A stretch of DNA of 64,000 nt from the NCBI GenBank assembly GCA_025716815.1, contig JAIXMN010000011.1, positions 1 through 64,000 of the forward strand. Direction: 5' to 3'. This stretch comes from Dichotomocladium elegans (lineage: Eukaryota; Mucoromycota; Mucoromycetes; Mucorales; Lichtheimiaceae). Below the pieces are notes generated by a model that saw nothing but the letters and a program-made list of their open reading frames with translations, ran no database searches and was not told the origin of the DNA. Positions within the stretch are counted from its first letter, which is position 1; every line of letters starts with the position of its first letter. This document shows positions 12,643-24,799 of this stretch, in pieces. The position numbers were made by a program, and so were the translations under genes.

Positions 12643-13172
12643 GTCAGATAATTGTTCGAAAAGATAATAATGTCATCGATGTAAGTGACTGCGTTGGGCA
12701 AGTTGTCGAAAACAATGTGCATTACACGTTGAAATTGGCTCGAAAGAAACTTGAGACCAAAAGGTGTGCCAACAAAACAGTACTGTCGATCCTTGAATGT
12801 GAAGGTGGTTTTGTGCTGATGCTCCTCATGAATCTTGAAGCGATGAAATGCGCTCTTCAAATCCAGAGTTGTGAACACCGTAGCACCCTTCATTCGTTGG
12901 AAAATCGATCGAATGAGTGGAACAGGATAACTGCTATCAGGAAGCAAGTTATTGATCAAGCGTGGATCCAGACAGGGACGAAATGCAGTCGGGTTTCCCT
13001 GGGAATCCTTCTTAGGAGCGAAAGTCATGGGGCTATTCCAACCAGAACCAGCGGGAGCAGGACGAATGATCCCATCAGCAAGCCAATTGTCAATGTGTTC
13101 CTGCAGAAGAGGAATCAGCTTGTCAGCTAATGGATATTGTCGGCGGCTCACGACTTTGCCAGCAGGAGTATG

Positions 13173-13555
13173 TGTCGTATCCACGACTATTTTCTTACCT
13201 AACAGCAGTGTCCCTGGATTATATGGGACATCAACACTTTGTTTCACTCTTCGAGCGCCGTTATCATAATTACTCTCGCGCTATCCGGATTCATAATTTA
13301 TATCCCGGACCTGTCTCAGGACGCAGTTATAATCACAAGGGTAAATGATGAACTTCTTTATCAACCTTTTAACTGGTCCACCATCCCGGGAGACCGCCTA
13401 GATGATTATCCACACCCAGCCTCCAGAGTGACCGTTTTGATAAGCACTTCTTATAAATAGGCCCATTGTTGGCACTTAATAAAAAACAATCCTTTTGCGA
13501 GTCTCACAGAATCATATTCTGTCTCTTTTTATTCTCAAAACCCCTTGATTCCACA
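13173..13555 (+). repeat. 5' LTR of A-Y (383 bp)
   Basis: TGTCGTATCC...GATTCCACA, family A. It differs from the 3' LTR of the same element at several sites (for example CTCTTCGAGCG against CTGTTCGGGTG), unlike the identical pair in A4. That indicates age or exchange with A-X. Confidence 0.92.
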
Positions 13556-13592
13556 TTTTTTTCTGTGAATTCTCACTTACCCTTATTTTGCA

Positions 13593-16500
13593 ATGTCCTT
13601 CAACAACGCTTCTGCTTCTCCTGCCTCTGGAGCCATCCAAGGCGTCCATGTGGATCACAGCCAGAACGATGGAGCGTTCCATGATCCCAACTCCCCGGCT
13701 CACACGGAGATTGACATGATCATCAACAGCGCAATGACGGCCGTGGGTATCTCCCCTTCCGCCCGTGCTGAAAAAGCGATCCGGACTCTCAACGCTCGTG
13801 CTGCTTCCTTGGCAGAGCAGTTGGCCTTAGGCGCCACATCGGAGGAACGTCAGGCCATCCACCAAGAGTTCGAGGCAATCACTCGCGACCTCCAGCTGTT
13901 AAACTCGGCCAGCCACTTGGTTTCGGCCAATGCAAGAACCAGCCCATCTACTCAAGTTCGGGTGCCTGTAGATTTACCTGCACTTCAGTGGGCAGACAAC
14001 ATCCACACCCCCAACAAGACCGTCTTCGGCAGTGTGGACGAGTGTTTGGACTCGTTCGAGGACGTGGTTGCCTCATGGCAATATGACGCCAATGACGTTT
14101 GGCCGCTATTTGTCCCATGCATGCTTTCACCTGAGCAACGCTACTGGTTTGGTGCAAATCTGAAGCCGTACCCCCATCTCCCGTGGTCCAAGGTGCGAGC
14201 TATTATTATCTCTCGATATGGTGTTCAAGGCACGGAACGCAAGGTGCAGAAGTTGCGCGAACTGCTTCGCATGCACATGAACCGCAACGAATCGGTTGAA
14301 CTTTTCACTGACTGGTTTAATCGGGTGCGTCGCGAGGCTGGTCTGGCAAATGACCTTACAACCACAACCATCTTCATTGAGGCCTTGTTACCAGAATTGG
14401 CCAAACACGTCATGATCGGCCAAGTTAACGTTCCAGTGGAGATGCGCTCAACGATCAAGCAGGCCGCCGCTATGGCGCGCAGCCTCTATTCCAGTGTTGT
14501 GCTGTCAATGCACAGCAAGGAGTTAACCAACGAGCAACCGACACAAACCACTCGCGCTCCGTCACCTGGTTCCGTCGCCGCCCCAAAGAACAAAACAAAG
14601 GCCACGACGAAATTTTGCCGCCTGCATGGCAAAGGACGACATTCCACCAGTGATTGTCGACAACTGGCAGCTGGTGCCGTGCCCTGCTCACAAGGAAACC
14701 GGGTGTCAAAGCCGTCCACGTCGTCAGCTGTTGCATCTGCCGCTTCCGTCGCCGCGTCAACAATAACAAAGAGCGAAAGTGACAAGAATTGTTTCCGCTG
14801 TGGTGAGCCCGGTTGGACGCGCAGTCACAAGTGCCGGGTCAACCACTTGGCAATACGCTCAGCCACATTGGCAATGTCCACTCCTGCTTCCGCTCCTGCC
14901 TCTGTTTCTCGTGTCCCCACTACTGCTTCTGGAAGCGTAGTGGCTGTTCCAGTGGGTGCAGTTCCTGCTGCAGTTCCAGCTGGCCTTGCGCCTGCTGCTG
15001 TCCCTATGGAGACCGATATCTCCATGGCTGACGTGTCTGCGTCGTTGAACCAGGCATGTGCTGACTGTAAGTCATTATCTGCTTTGCAACAGTACTCTCT
15101 CCAGAGGACTAACACGTATTACGTACCTATCACTTTACAGGAGACTGATTTATGGGCCTTTGTGGACTCTGGTGCCACCTTCAGCGCCATCTCTCCTTCG
15201 CTGGCCACACAGCTGGGCATCCAAGTTTCCACTGTTTCTGGAACGATCGGATTAGCTCACCCTGGTCATAGCATTAATAGAATTGGTACCACGTCTGCAA
15301 TAAAAGTCCTTCACAACGGAATTACTGTTTCGCACTCTTTTGAAGTTATGACACTTAATTGTGAAGCCGATGTTTCCATTGGCACTGATCTCATGCCACT
15401 TATTGGTATATTTCTTGGAGGTCTCGCCCATTGCTGGCATCACTCCACTTTACCCTCTCCTTCTGAGGACATTGATTTGCCTACGCCAAATGATTCTCTG
15501 GCTGGCACACCTGAGGAGCATTCTCGCTTCTTGGCTGACATTGAACCATTTCTTCAGGAAAACGCATCCATTCCGCTGTCTTCGTTTTGTACTATTCCGG
15601 AATCTGTTGTTTATTTACATACTCCTGCGGGCAAAGTCGTGAGCCGCCGACAATACCCATTAGCTGACAAGCTGATTCCTCTTCTGCAGGAACACATTGA
15701 CAATTGGCTTGCTGATGGGATCATTCGTCCTGCTCCCGCTGGTTCTGGTTGGAATAGCCCCATGACTTTCGCTCCTAAGAAGGATTCCCAGGGAAACCCG
15801 ACTGCATTTCGTCCCTGTCTGGATCCACGCTTGATCAATAACTTGCTTCCTGATAGCAGTTATCCTGTTCCACTCATTCGATCGATTTTCCAACGAATGA
15901 AGGGTGCCACGGTGTGCACAACTCTGGATTTGAAGAGCGCATTTCATCGCTTCAAGATTCATGAGGAGCATCAGCACAAAACCACCTTCACATTCAAGGA
16001 TTGACAGTACTGTTTTGTTGGCGCACCTTTTGGTCTCAAGTTTCTTTCGAGCCAATTTCAACGTGTAATGCACATTGTTTTCGACAACTTGCCCAACGCA
16101 GTCACTTACATCGATGACATTATTATCTTTTCGAACAATTTATCTGACCACGTGTTGCACGTGCAGGAGGCTATCAGACGTCTCTCAGAGGTTAACTTGG
16201 TTCTCAATCTAGAAAAATCACATTTGGCACAATCCGCCGTTTATTTATTGGGCTTTTGTGTAAGTGCCAGGGGTGTCAATTTGGACCCTCGGAAAATTTG
16301 CAATGTGGACCAGATCCCTGTGCCCACGACAGGCCATGACATCCAGAAATTTTTGGGCCTCGTCAATTACTTCTGCGATCACATTCCGAACGTTGCCGTC
16401 CTCACTTCTCCTTTGGACCGTCTACGCAACGCTAAACAGCTTTCAGGATTATGGACACAACACCATCTTCATGCATTTAATGCTATCAAGGCTGCTCTCC

Positions 16501-18782
16501 ATGCTGCTCCTGTGTTGAGCTATCCGGATGAGAATTTGCCCTACCATGTTGCCACAGATGCTTCTGACACTGGCATAGGTTGCTGTCTTTATCAAATCCA
16601 GAACAATCAGTACCGTTATATTGGTTTTATGGCGCGTGCTCTGAACAAAGCTGAACGTTCTTATTCCACTACGAAATGTGAGCTTCTCGCTGTTGTATAT
16701 GCTCTCAAGAAGTTTCACTCGTTTTTGTGGGGCAACAAATTCACTCTTTACACCGACCATCGTGCTCTAACGTTTCTGCACACTCAACCAATTGCCAATC
16801 CGATGATGGTGAACTGGTTCGACACGTTGTGGGATTACAACTTTCAGGTTGTTCATATTCCTGGCATCACCAACATTCTTCCGGATACTCTCAGTCGCCT
16901 CTTCTCTCCGAAGAAGCTGGTGGGGGGTAATATCTCCGAAACCATTGGTCGCACCCCTACTTTGGGCAGTTTAAAACCTGTACGCCCTACAAGCAATGCT
17001 GAACCACTTCTTCAGCGTTCTGCTTCTGCTACGCCTTTGGACTTCATGACGCCTCCTGAGGAAGAACGTCCCATACTACTAGAAAAGGCTCATCTCAATG
17101 GTCACTTTGGTGCTGATACAATTGTGACTGAGTTGCACAAAGAAGGTATACATTGGACTAACTTGAAGAGAGATGCTCTCAATACCATTGCCAAGTGCCA
17201 AGCGTGCCAACGCTACAACATCGGCAAACACGGTTACCACCCTTTACGCAACATTACCGCAGACAAGCCAGGTGATCACTGGGCTATTGATCTGTGCGAG
17301 TTTAACGCCACTTCTCCATCTGGCAATAATTATGTTTTGGTCATGGTAGACGTCTTCTCGAGATTCTGCATTCTTCGAGCTATACAGGATTTTCAAGAAG
17401 AACTTTGCCACAAATTTTAGTTGTTCATATAGACGGTCTAGGTTTTTCGTTTTTTTTTTTGCTTCAAATTCGAATACAAATTTTAGTATTTCGTTGCTAC
17501 CCTTTTGTCAAATTAAAAGGCAATAGCAGCAAGAACATTTCAATCAAGGCTATAGATGAGTCTTCCTTCTCCTCTTTTTACACCAGAATAGTTTTGGGAG
17601 GCCAACCATTTATGTTTCATTCTAATTTCGACGGAAGAAGAGAAACGAAATACTAAAAGTTGTATTCGATTTTGAAGCAAAAAAAACGAAAAACCTAGAC
17701 CGTCTATACGAACAACTAAAATTTGTGGCAAAGTTCTTCTTGAAAATCCTGTACCTGACAAATCGGCTCTTTCAATCGCTAAACAACTCATCCACGTCTT
17801 TTGTGACTATGGCTTTCCGAAGATCTTACAGTCAGACAACGGTACAGAGTTTGTAAACGAATTAGTACGCCTTATGGTGGAACATTCCAGAATTGACCAT
17901 CGTCTTGTCACACCCTATAATCCGCGTGCCAATGGTTTGGCTGAGTGTTGGGTACAAACGGCTAAAGCAACAGTCATCAAGAGGTTAGAAGGAAAAACAG
18001 AGGATTGGGATATGTATCTTCCCAGTGCACAATTAGCTATCAACAGCAATCACACATCGCTGCACGACTCTCGTCCTTTCTCTCTCATGTTTGCTCGACA
18101 GCCTAATCTCTGGCAGGACTACTCAAGCGTCGAAGTCGCCGATATCAACGATGTGACACGAGCTGCAGACACCCGTGAACATTACATGAACGAGGTCGTC
18201 ATTCCAGCTATCTCTGAACGTGTCAAAGCTCTTCACGAGGCCCAGCAAGGAAAATTCAACAGCAAACATCGCATCTTAAGCGAATTCCCTGTTGGTAGCA
18301 AGGTCATGATCCTAAATGTCAACAGGAAGAAAAAGACCGATCCTCGTTACGAAGGTCCATTTACAGTGCATGGTCGTCGCAGACATGGTGGACCCTACAC
18401 TTTGACTGATGAAACGGGTTCCTTGCTTTCACGCGATATTCCACCTTCCCACATTAAGCTGATCTCACAAGACAGCATTGCTTCGGGCGATGACTTTTAC
18501 GAGACTCAGGCAATAGTGGATCACAAGGGCTCACCTGGCAACTACCTCTACCATGTCCGATGGAAAGGCTATGAGCCAAAGGATGACACATGGGAGCCAG
18601 CCGAGCATTTCAACGATCTTAAGCTGATCAACGAATACTGGAATCGCCGCAATCCGACACCACGCACAAGTCATCAAGCAACTGCGCAACATTTGGCTAC
18701 AGCGTCAATGACAGAGCCAGATAAACGCAATACACTGCCTACACGTCGCTCTGATCGACAGGCAAAACGCAGACGCACTTAG
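13593..18782 (+). pseudogene. Gag-pol polyprotein of A-Y, stop codon plus MITE
   Basis: Opens at MSFNNASA and reads gag, both zinc motifs, protease (VDSGATFSAIS) and part of RT. It meets a TGA at 16002-16004 where A4 has CGA, a C-to-T change. Reading resumes through YIDDIIIFS, RNase H and integrase until the MITE at 17385. After the MITE it continues from about 17754 to 18782, ending with chromodomain YHVRWKGYEPKDDTWEP and a basic tail. An Arg-to-Cys change (GLAECW) sits next to the integrase catalytic Glu. It is not functional as sequenced. Confidence 0.9.
17385..17751. mobile_element. MITE copy 2 (367 bp), same site as copy 1
   Basis: Same ends, length and TA flanks (17383-17384, 17752-17753) as copy 1. 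It lies at the identical integrase position, after the codons for RAI and before PDKSA. The shared site in both palindrome arms means one insertion event later copied, by retrotransposition or by gene conversion between the arms. Confidence 0.9.
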
Positions 18783-18916
18783 GCACATCTTTTTCCCTTC
18801 ACTTTTTCTCCCACAGGGTTTTTACTTCTTTAAGGGTTTTTTCCAGACAACGCCATCCCTCATTATTTAGTACTCTGATAACTTATCAACGGTTGATCCA
18901 ACCTGGTGGGGGGTAA

Positions 18917-19299
18917 TGTCGTATCCATGACTATTTTCTTACCTAACAGCAGTGTCCCTGGATTATACGGGACATCAACACTTTGTTTCACTGTTCGGGT
19001 GCCGTTATCATAATTACTCTCGCGCTATCCGGATTCATAATTTATATCTCGGACCTGTCTCAGGACGCAGTTATAATCACAAGGGTAAATGATGAACTTC
19101 TTTATCAACCTTTTAACTGGTCCACCGTCCCGGGAGACCGCCTAGATGATTATCCACACCCAGCCTCCAGAGTGACCGTTTTGATAAGCACTTCTTATAA
19201 ATAGGCCCATTGTTGGCACTTAATAAAAAACAATCCTTTTGCGAGTCTCACAGAATCATATTCTGTCTCTTTTTATTCTGAAAACCCTTTGATTCCACA
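18917..19299 (+). repeat. 3' LTR of A-Y (383 bp)
   Basis: Preceded by the polypurine tract ending ggtggggggtaa. It ends GATTCCACA at 19299. The sequence after it is not a copy of the left flank of A-X or A-Y. Confidence 0.92.
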
Positions 19300-19541
19300 G
19301 CAGTGTTATGAACAGGAGGACTACAATAGACATGACTGGTGTGGAGGTGGAGTAATTGTGGAGGAAGTTCCAGAAGATGACAGGAAGCGCCATGACATTT
19401 TAGCTTCCGAAAGGCACGTGACAAGAGGGATGCAATGAGATCACATACTTGGGTTGACCAGGATTTCTTGGCTTTAATCATTGCCTTGGTTTTGCCAGTT
19501 CTGGAGTCAAAGATCTATTTGACCGCGACGAAAGCATCGTC

Positions 19542-19614
19542 GGTTCCGTGGCCTAATGGATAAGGCGCCAGACTTCGGATCTGGAGATTGTGGGTTCGAG
19601 TCCCATCGGAATCG
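19542..19614 (+). tRNA. tRNA-Arg (anticodon TCG)
   Basis: A 73-nt cloverleaf without intron. The acceptor GGTTCCG pairs with CGGAATC (one G-T wobble) and the discriminator base is G. The anticodon stem CCAGA/TCTGG holds loop CTTCGGA with TCG at 19575-19577. The T arm contains GGTTCGAGTCC. Element C begins 62 bp past its 3' end. Confidence 0.95.
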
Positions 19615-19676
19615 TTTGATAGAGGCCATGTTATGGCCTATTATGCAGTAGCCAACTATTTTTGTGTCGTCTGTCG

Positions 19677-19948
19677 TGTCGTAGCAATTCCTTGGTTCCA
19701 CATGATCGGACTTTCATCAGGCATCGCTACGCCGCAGCATCTTGGCTGCGCACATCTTTTACTGCGCATGCTGCGCATATTAACATCACTTTCCAACTTG
19801 CTGCGTATACCTCTAGAATAGTATAAATATCCCTCGCTCTTGTATGAATAAACGACAGATCATATTTTTATCTTCTATCAGCAAAAAGGCTATACGTCTA
19901 TTCCATATTCTGGCCATTGGATTACCAGCACAGATTACGAATACGACA
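19677..19948 (+). repeat. 5' LTR of C (272 bp)
   Basis: TGTCGTAGCA...ATACGACA. It holds a TATAAATA box followed by AATAAA in the same orientation. Confidence 0.92.
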
Positions 19949-19950
19949 AT

Positions 19951-19963
19951 TGGTAGCTGATGC
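19951..19963 (+). promoter_or_regulatory. Primer-binding site of C, overlapping the gag start codon
   Basis: TGGTAGCTGATGC starts two bases past the LTR. The complement ends in CCA and implies a tRNA whose first acceptor pair is A-U, typical of eukaryotic initiator tRNA-Met (inference). The gag ATG is the last part of this site (19960-19962). The same site recurs in D, F and G, and as 12 bases in E. Confidence 0.75.
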
Positions 19964-21008
19964 AAAGTTTCGATCCACAAGGCCACAACCCCTACAAGAA
20001 TAGACCTAGTTTCCAAGAATATCGTGTGCAAGGTAGCGATTCAGAGGAAGAAATTACGACAAGACAGGAACCCAGCTTTATCGAAGAAACAACTATGGAA
20101 CAAGGACAACGCGCACCTACTATGGAGGAACAAATGGTAATGCTCATGGCTGGCATGCAACGGCTTTTACAACAAGGCGCTGGCAACACTACAGCATTTA
20201 CAAGGCCCAAGCTTCCGGAACCTGACACTTACCATGGCGATCGTTCTCCAGGCGCTATCGAGAGTTGGATTCGAACAATGGAGCGCTATCTGGGTTTAAC
20301 TTCATTGGACGAACATGAATGGGTGCCATATGCCGTCATGAAGTTGCGGGATGAAGCTGAAGAATGGTGGCAACAACGATCTCTTCTTGGCCCAGAAATA
20401 TCTCAGTGGACTGATTTTCGGAAATTCATCATTGTCGAATTTCGCCCACTGAATGCTACTCAACAGGCTCGCGACAAGTTGGCTGTGCTGCACCAAACCG
20501 GCACAGTTGTCGATTATGTCGCTTATTTTCGTGGCGTTCGTATTCAGGTTCCGACAATGACCGATGAAGAGGCACTCGACCGTTTCACAAGGGGACTTCG
20601 GGACGATATCCGTGCTCATGTGGTGACTCGCTTCCCTGCTACCTCTGAAGAAGCACAACGTATGGCATTGGCTTACGAGAGCGCATACAATACCCGCCAC
20701 GAGCTGTCCGATCCAACCCGGCATCGCCAAGATGTACGTCCACCAGAATATTCGCGAACGACGGTGTTGTCCCCATGGACCTTGATGTCATTCACAGTCG
20801 TCCCACTGAACGAAGCCGGCGCAACTACAATAGAGATCCAAGTTTTCGGGCTGCTCGACAACCAGTCAACATGCACAGTAAACAATGTTATAATTGTGGC
20901 GGAATGGGTCATATTGCTCGCTTGTGTCCATCGCAGCCTGGCTCATCATCTCGTATCGGTCGTAATAATCAAGTCGGCGATTTAAAAGGCAAGGCGCGGA
21001 AGGAGTGA
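19960..21008 (+). pseudogene. Gag of C, one frameshift
   Basis: Begins in the PBS (MQSFDPQGHN). It has the retrotransposon-gag capsid region (SWIRTMERYLGL, then AEEWWQQRSLLG) through about residue 265. Near 20762 one base is missing relative to the F and D arrangement, so the frame leaves MDLDVIH. The second frame carries the CX2CX4HX4C nucleocapsid knuckle CYNCGGMGHIARLC and ends ARKE at TGA 21006-21008. That stop sits in a hairpin loop. With the single base restored this would be an ordinary gag of about 349 residues. Confidence 0.85.
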
Positions 21009-21025
21009 AGAGATCCTTACCGCGC
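20994..21025 (+). promoter_or_regulatory. Hairpin around the gag stop of C
   Basis: GCGCGG pairs with CCGCGC and AAGGA with TCCTT, with one bulged A. The nine-base loop carries the gag TGA. Pol continues in the -1 frame. Equivalent hairpins occur in D, E, F and G. Confidence 0.6.
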
Positions 21026-24000
21026 TCACAAGAATCTCTTCATATGTCGCACCAAGTCTCGCAAGTCCCAGAGGCAACGCTTATCGATTTGACAGACCAG
21101 GACCAAGAACCGCAACCGAAAACAACACCCAAATTAGACCACGACAGCATTAGCCAGGACCAAGCGTACATCAACACATTGTATTCAATAAAAGAGACTG
21201 ATTTGCCCTTGTATTCTATTGTATGCAATGGTGTTGTGGTGCATGCTCTGATTGATAGTGGTGCTACTGGCTCATACGTCGCCCCTCACGTTGTTATCGA
21301 CCAAGTCCCAAGGAAAATACCAGGTCGCGCGGTCGAAACTGCTGGCGGACACACATTGTCGATTGACAAGCAAGTAACGTTAACATTGGAGACTGCGGGG
21401 TACAAACACAGTATCGATGCCTTCGTACTGGATACCAAGTTCGACGTCATCCTCGGACGCGACTGGTTAAAAACTGTGGGTCCTATTCCGGCATGGGATG
21501 CTGACACTTGGCAAATCAACAAGGGCGGTCATCAATATCTACTGCGTCCCGACCATGATCGCTCTATTCCAGAATTGGCGTACCTACTTTCAGATCGACA
21601 ATTACAACGATATGACCGCAACAAACTCATCACCGATTGGTATCTTTGCTTCGTCCGCCCTTCCGATCATGATAACAAGGAATCTGTTGAGGCATTGATC
21701 ACCGAGTTTCAGGATGTCTTTCAGGACAAATTACCTGGGCTACCTCGTGAACGAGACGTCGCTCATATCATCGACACTGGAGATGCCGACCCAATCAATC
21801 GTCCGCCCTTCAAGATGAGCCCATTAGAGCTGGATGAGTTACGCAAACAACTAAAAGAATTATTGGACTTGCGCCTTATTCGCCCTAGTACTTCACCCTG
21901 GGGTGCCCCTGTCCTTTTTGTTCGCAAAAAATCGGGCGAATTGCGCATGTGCATTGACTATCGCGCCATCAACCAAGTCACCAGACGGCATGGCCACCCG
22001 TTACCTCGCATCGACGAATGCTTGGAGCGCCTCAGCGGTGCTAAATTCTTCACCAGTCTCGATTTGAAGAGTGGATACCACCAGTTGCGTATCCGTGATC
22101 AAGATGTCCCTAAAACTGCTTTCAATACACGGTACGGCTCCTATGAATGGCTGGTGGTTCCTTTCGGTCTACGCAATTCGCCTGCGCTATTTCAGTCCAC
22201 CATGAATAGCGTACTCAACGAGTTTCTCGACGACTTTGTGATGGTCTACTTGGATGATATCCTGATCTACAGCAAGACCGGAGCTGATCACGAAATACAT
22301 GTTCGGAAGGTACTGCAACGGTTGAGGGAGGAGGGGTTGATTGCCAACCTGCGCAAGTGCGAATTCTACAAAACGGAATTGGAGTTTTTGGGTTTCCAAG
22401 TCTCAGGCGCGGGTACGCTACCATCACCCAGCAAGGTCAAAGCTATCCAAGAATGGCCTGTGCCTACCAACGTACAAGAAGTGAGACAATTTGTCGGCCT
22501 CGGCTCCCATTATCGCCGTTTCATTCGCGATTTCGCAGCATTGGCATCCCCATTGACCGATTTGACTAAAGGGACAGGAGCGAAGAAAAGAGAAATTGCT
22601 TGGTCTGACGAATGTCAACACGCTTTTGACGAAATCAAAGCCCGACTCTCTCAGGCTCCCATCTTGGCACCCCCTGACCCGCACAGACCATATATCATTG
22701 AAACAGACGCTTGTGATTACGGCGTAGGTGCGGTACTATTACAAGAAGGATCAGATGGTGTAAAACATCCTATCGCATTCGAATCTAAGAAACTCTCAAA
22801 GGAAGAACGATCCTATCCCGCCCAAGAGAGGGAGATGCTCGCCATCCTCCACGCATTAAGAACTTGGCGGTGTTTCATCGACGGACGACAATACACAGTC
22901 TACTCGGATCACAACCCGCTCAAGTATTTTCGGACACAAGTGAAACCCACACCTCGACTCACCCGTTGGATGGCAGAGATTGAATTATACGACCCTAACA
23001 TTCTCTACAAACCAGGCAAAGAAAACTGTGTACCGGATTTACTTTCAAGACGCGATGGTCCAGAATGCGACAGCAGTGAACCAAATATGGAACCACAGTA
23101 TCTTTATGCTTCTAAATCCGTACAAGAATCTGATTGGCCGAAGTTCTACGCGAAATCTGAGGATAACTGGCCACCTATATATAAGGATCTCCTTATCAAG
23201 CACAAGGACAAGTTTGTTGTTCGAGAGGATCAGGTGTTCCAGATGGTACGCGTGGGCGAGCAATTTCAGGAACGACGTTATGTATTGTTTGCAAGGCGGG
23301 CCGATCTCGTAAAAAACTTTCATCACTCAGTGGGTCATGCCGGGAAGACCACTGTAACTGACCTCATGACGAAACGCTGGTGGTGGCCAAATATGCGTTC
23401 CGATATCCAGGAATGGCTTGCTGCGTGCTCCGAATGTCAACTTGCCGCCAACGCCAATCGCCAGACGCATCATGCACCTATGATTCCTTTGGATATACCT
23501 GGTCCGTTCTCAAGATGGCATTTGGATTTCATCGGAGAGTTACCTACCACCAACTGGGGAAATCGATGGCTCCTCGTAGCAGTTGATTATGCAACCAACT
23601 GGTGCTGTGCACGTGCTGTCCCGGTGGCCTCAGGCGAAGCTATTGCTAATTTCATCTATGAAGAATTGGTGTTACCTTTCGGATGCATGAATGAAATCCT
23701 GACGGACCGCGGTTCTAATTTCATGTCATCGGTGCTAGCAAACTATTTGGGACGTCTCAAGGTTAAACACAAGCTTACATCAGCATTTCACCCCCGCACA
23801 AACGCCAAAGCAGAACGAACCAATGGCATATTGAAGCAAATGATCCGCAAATACGTCCGAGGGGAAATCCATCGTTGGGACGAGTTCATACACCCCGCCA
23901 TCTTTTCTTGTCGCGTGCGTAAACATCGTACTACTGGTTTCAGCCCTTTTTTCTTGGTGTATGGTTAAGAACCCCAACTGCCCGGTGACCATTTACGACC

Positions 24001-24448
24001 CTTTGTCCTAACACCTTTAGATGACTCCGACGCCACTATGGAACGCGCTGTTCAAGGACGTGTACCCGCGGTTCGCGACTTGCGAAGAGTGCGGGCCCTT
24101 GCTGAAAAGCGTTTGAAAGATAATGCCGCTCGTGACAAAGCCCATTGGGATGCGCTTATGAAGCCTCAAGTCTTTGCTGTTGGTGATCATGTACTTTTGC
24201 GCCACGAAAACAAATTTAGTCTCGAGTTTAACTGGAAAGGCCCCTATCGGATCCTCGCCCGCAATACGGACAACCACATCTACCAATTACAAGATTTGAA
24301 CGGCATTACATACTCCTCATGGGTCCACACTGACCGGTTACACCCTATCCACAACAACTCTAACATTGGCGACTCTCCGTGGTATGATCCGACCGCTTCA
24401 CGCGCACTAATTCGCCAACAACAACAACATGTTTCTACTGCTCACTGA
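21005..24448 (+). pseudogene. Pol of C (PR-RT-RH-IN), one stop codon
   Basis: In the -1 frame relative to the 3' part of gag. Order: protease ALIDSGATGSYV near residue 83; RT with YLDDILIYSK near 415; RNase H ETDACDYGVG near 565; integrase HHCC (HHSVGHAGKTT...CSECQ) near 775-820; D,D,E in WHLDFIGE, TDRGSNFM and NAKAERTNG. A TAA at 23966-23968 replaces a glutamine codon (CAA to TAA) after FFLVYG. The same frame then runs on to 24448 with the C-terminal integrase region (HVLLRHENKFSLEFNWKGPY, WVHTDRLHPIH). No chromodomain follows. The lesion may be natural decay or read-through tolerant, but as sequenced the integrase tail is lost. Confidence 0.9.
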
Positions 24449-24523
24449 TTGAGTTTTCCCCTCTTTCCCCTTTTTCCTTATCTCTTTCTGTCGAGGACGA
24501 CGTATCTTCTGGAGAGGGGGTAT

Positions 24524-24795
24524 TGTCGTAGCAATTCCTTGGTTCCACATGATCGGACTTTCATCAGGCATCGCTACGCCGCAGCATCTTGGCTACGCAC
24601 ATCTTTTACTGCGCATGCTGCGCATATTAACATCACTTTCCAACTTGCTGCGCATACCTCTAGAATAGTATAAATATCCCTCGCTCTTGTATGAATAAAC
24701 GACAGATCATATTTTTATCTTCTATCAGCAAAAAGGCTATACGTCTATTCCATATTCTGGCCATTGGATTACCAGCACAGATTACGAATACGACA
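24524..24795 (+). repeat. 3' LTR of C (272 bp)
   Basis: Nearly identical to the 5' LTR (for example CTACGCACATC against CTGCGCACATC). Followed by GTCG and then the LTR of D. Confidence 0.92.
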
Positions 24796-24799
24796 GTCG

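Larger units (their letters stand above)
9033..13172 (-). mobile_element. Inverted pol half of A-X with 3' LTR, MITE and solo LTR H inside
   Basis: Reads on the minus strand from GTATG at 13168-13172 through reverse transcriptase, RNase H, integrase and chromodomain to a polypurine tract and a 3' LTR at 9033-9414. Its first bases continue exactly where the plus-strand half stops at 9032. The simplest history: an element Y inserted at CATAC in inverted orientation, then recombination between inverted family-A pol/LTR segments flipped the interval. Confidence 0.8.
9549..13172 (-). pseudogene. Family-A pol half (RT, RNase H, integrase, chromodomain), broken
   Basis: From the right: start of RT with RRQYPLADK, a segment ending near FSNN, then solo LTR H (12188-12642). 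After it come the RT end, RNase H (VATDASDTGIGCCLYQ), an integrase HHCC zinc domain and WAIDLCEF. The MITE (10580-10946) then splits the integrase core, and the remaining part (PRANGLAERW, chromodomain YHVRWKGYEPKDDTWEP) ends at 9549. A one-base loss lies beside solo LTR H (near 12648). Three separate lesions make it non-functional. Confidence 0.9.
13173..19299 (+). mobile_element. Ty3/Gypsy chromovirus A-Y, full length with MITE insertion
   Basis: Both LTRs (13173-13555, 18917-19299) and the whole internal region are present on the plus strand. Its pol half (about 15618-19299) is the inverted partner of 9033-13172, together forming a large imperfect palindrome. The left side is bounded by GTATG, the complement of CATAC at 9028-9032. 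It is disabled by a stop codon in RT and by the MITE in the integrase. Confidence 0.9.
19677..24795 (+). mobile_element. Ty3/Gypsy element C, no chromodomain
   Basis: Two 272-bp LTRs, a tRNA-type primer site, gag and pol in different frames, and a polypurine tract (ggagagggggtat) before the 3' LTR. A 4-bp duplication GTCG flanks it (19673-19676, 24796-24799); five bases do not match. It lies 62 bp downstream of tRNA-Arg and is separated from element D by exactly those four bases. Confidence 0.92.

Noticed and set aside
926..19304. Outer target duplication of A-X
   Set aside because: TCGGT before 931 and GCAGT after 19299 differ. The original pair was lost in rearrangement or never existed.
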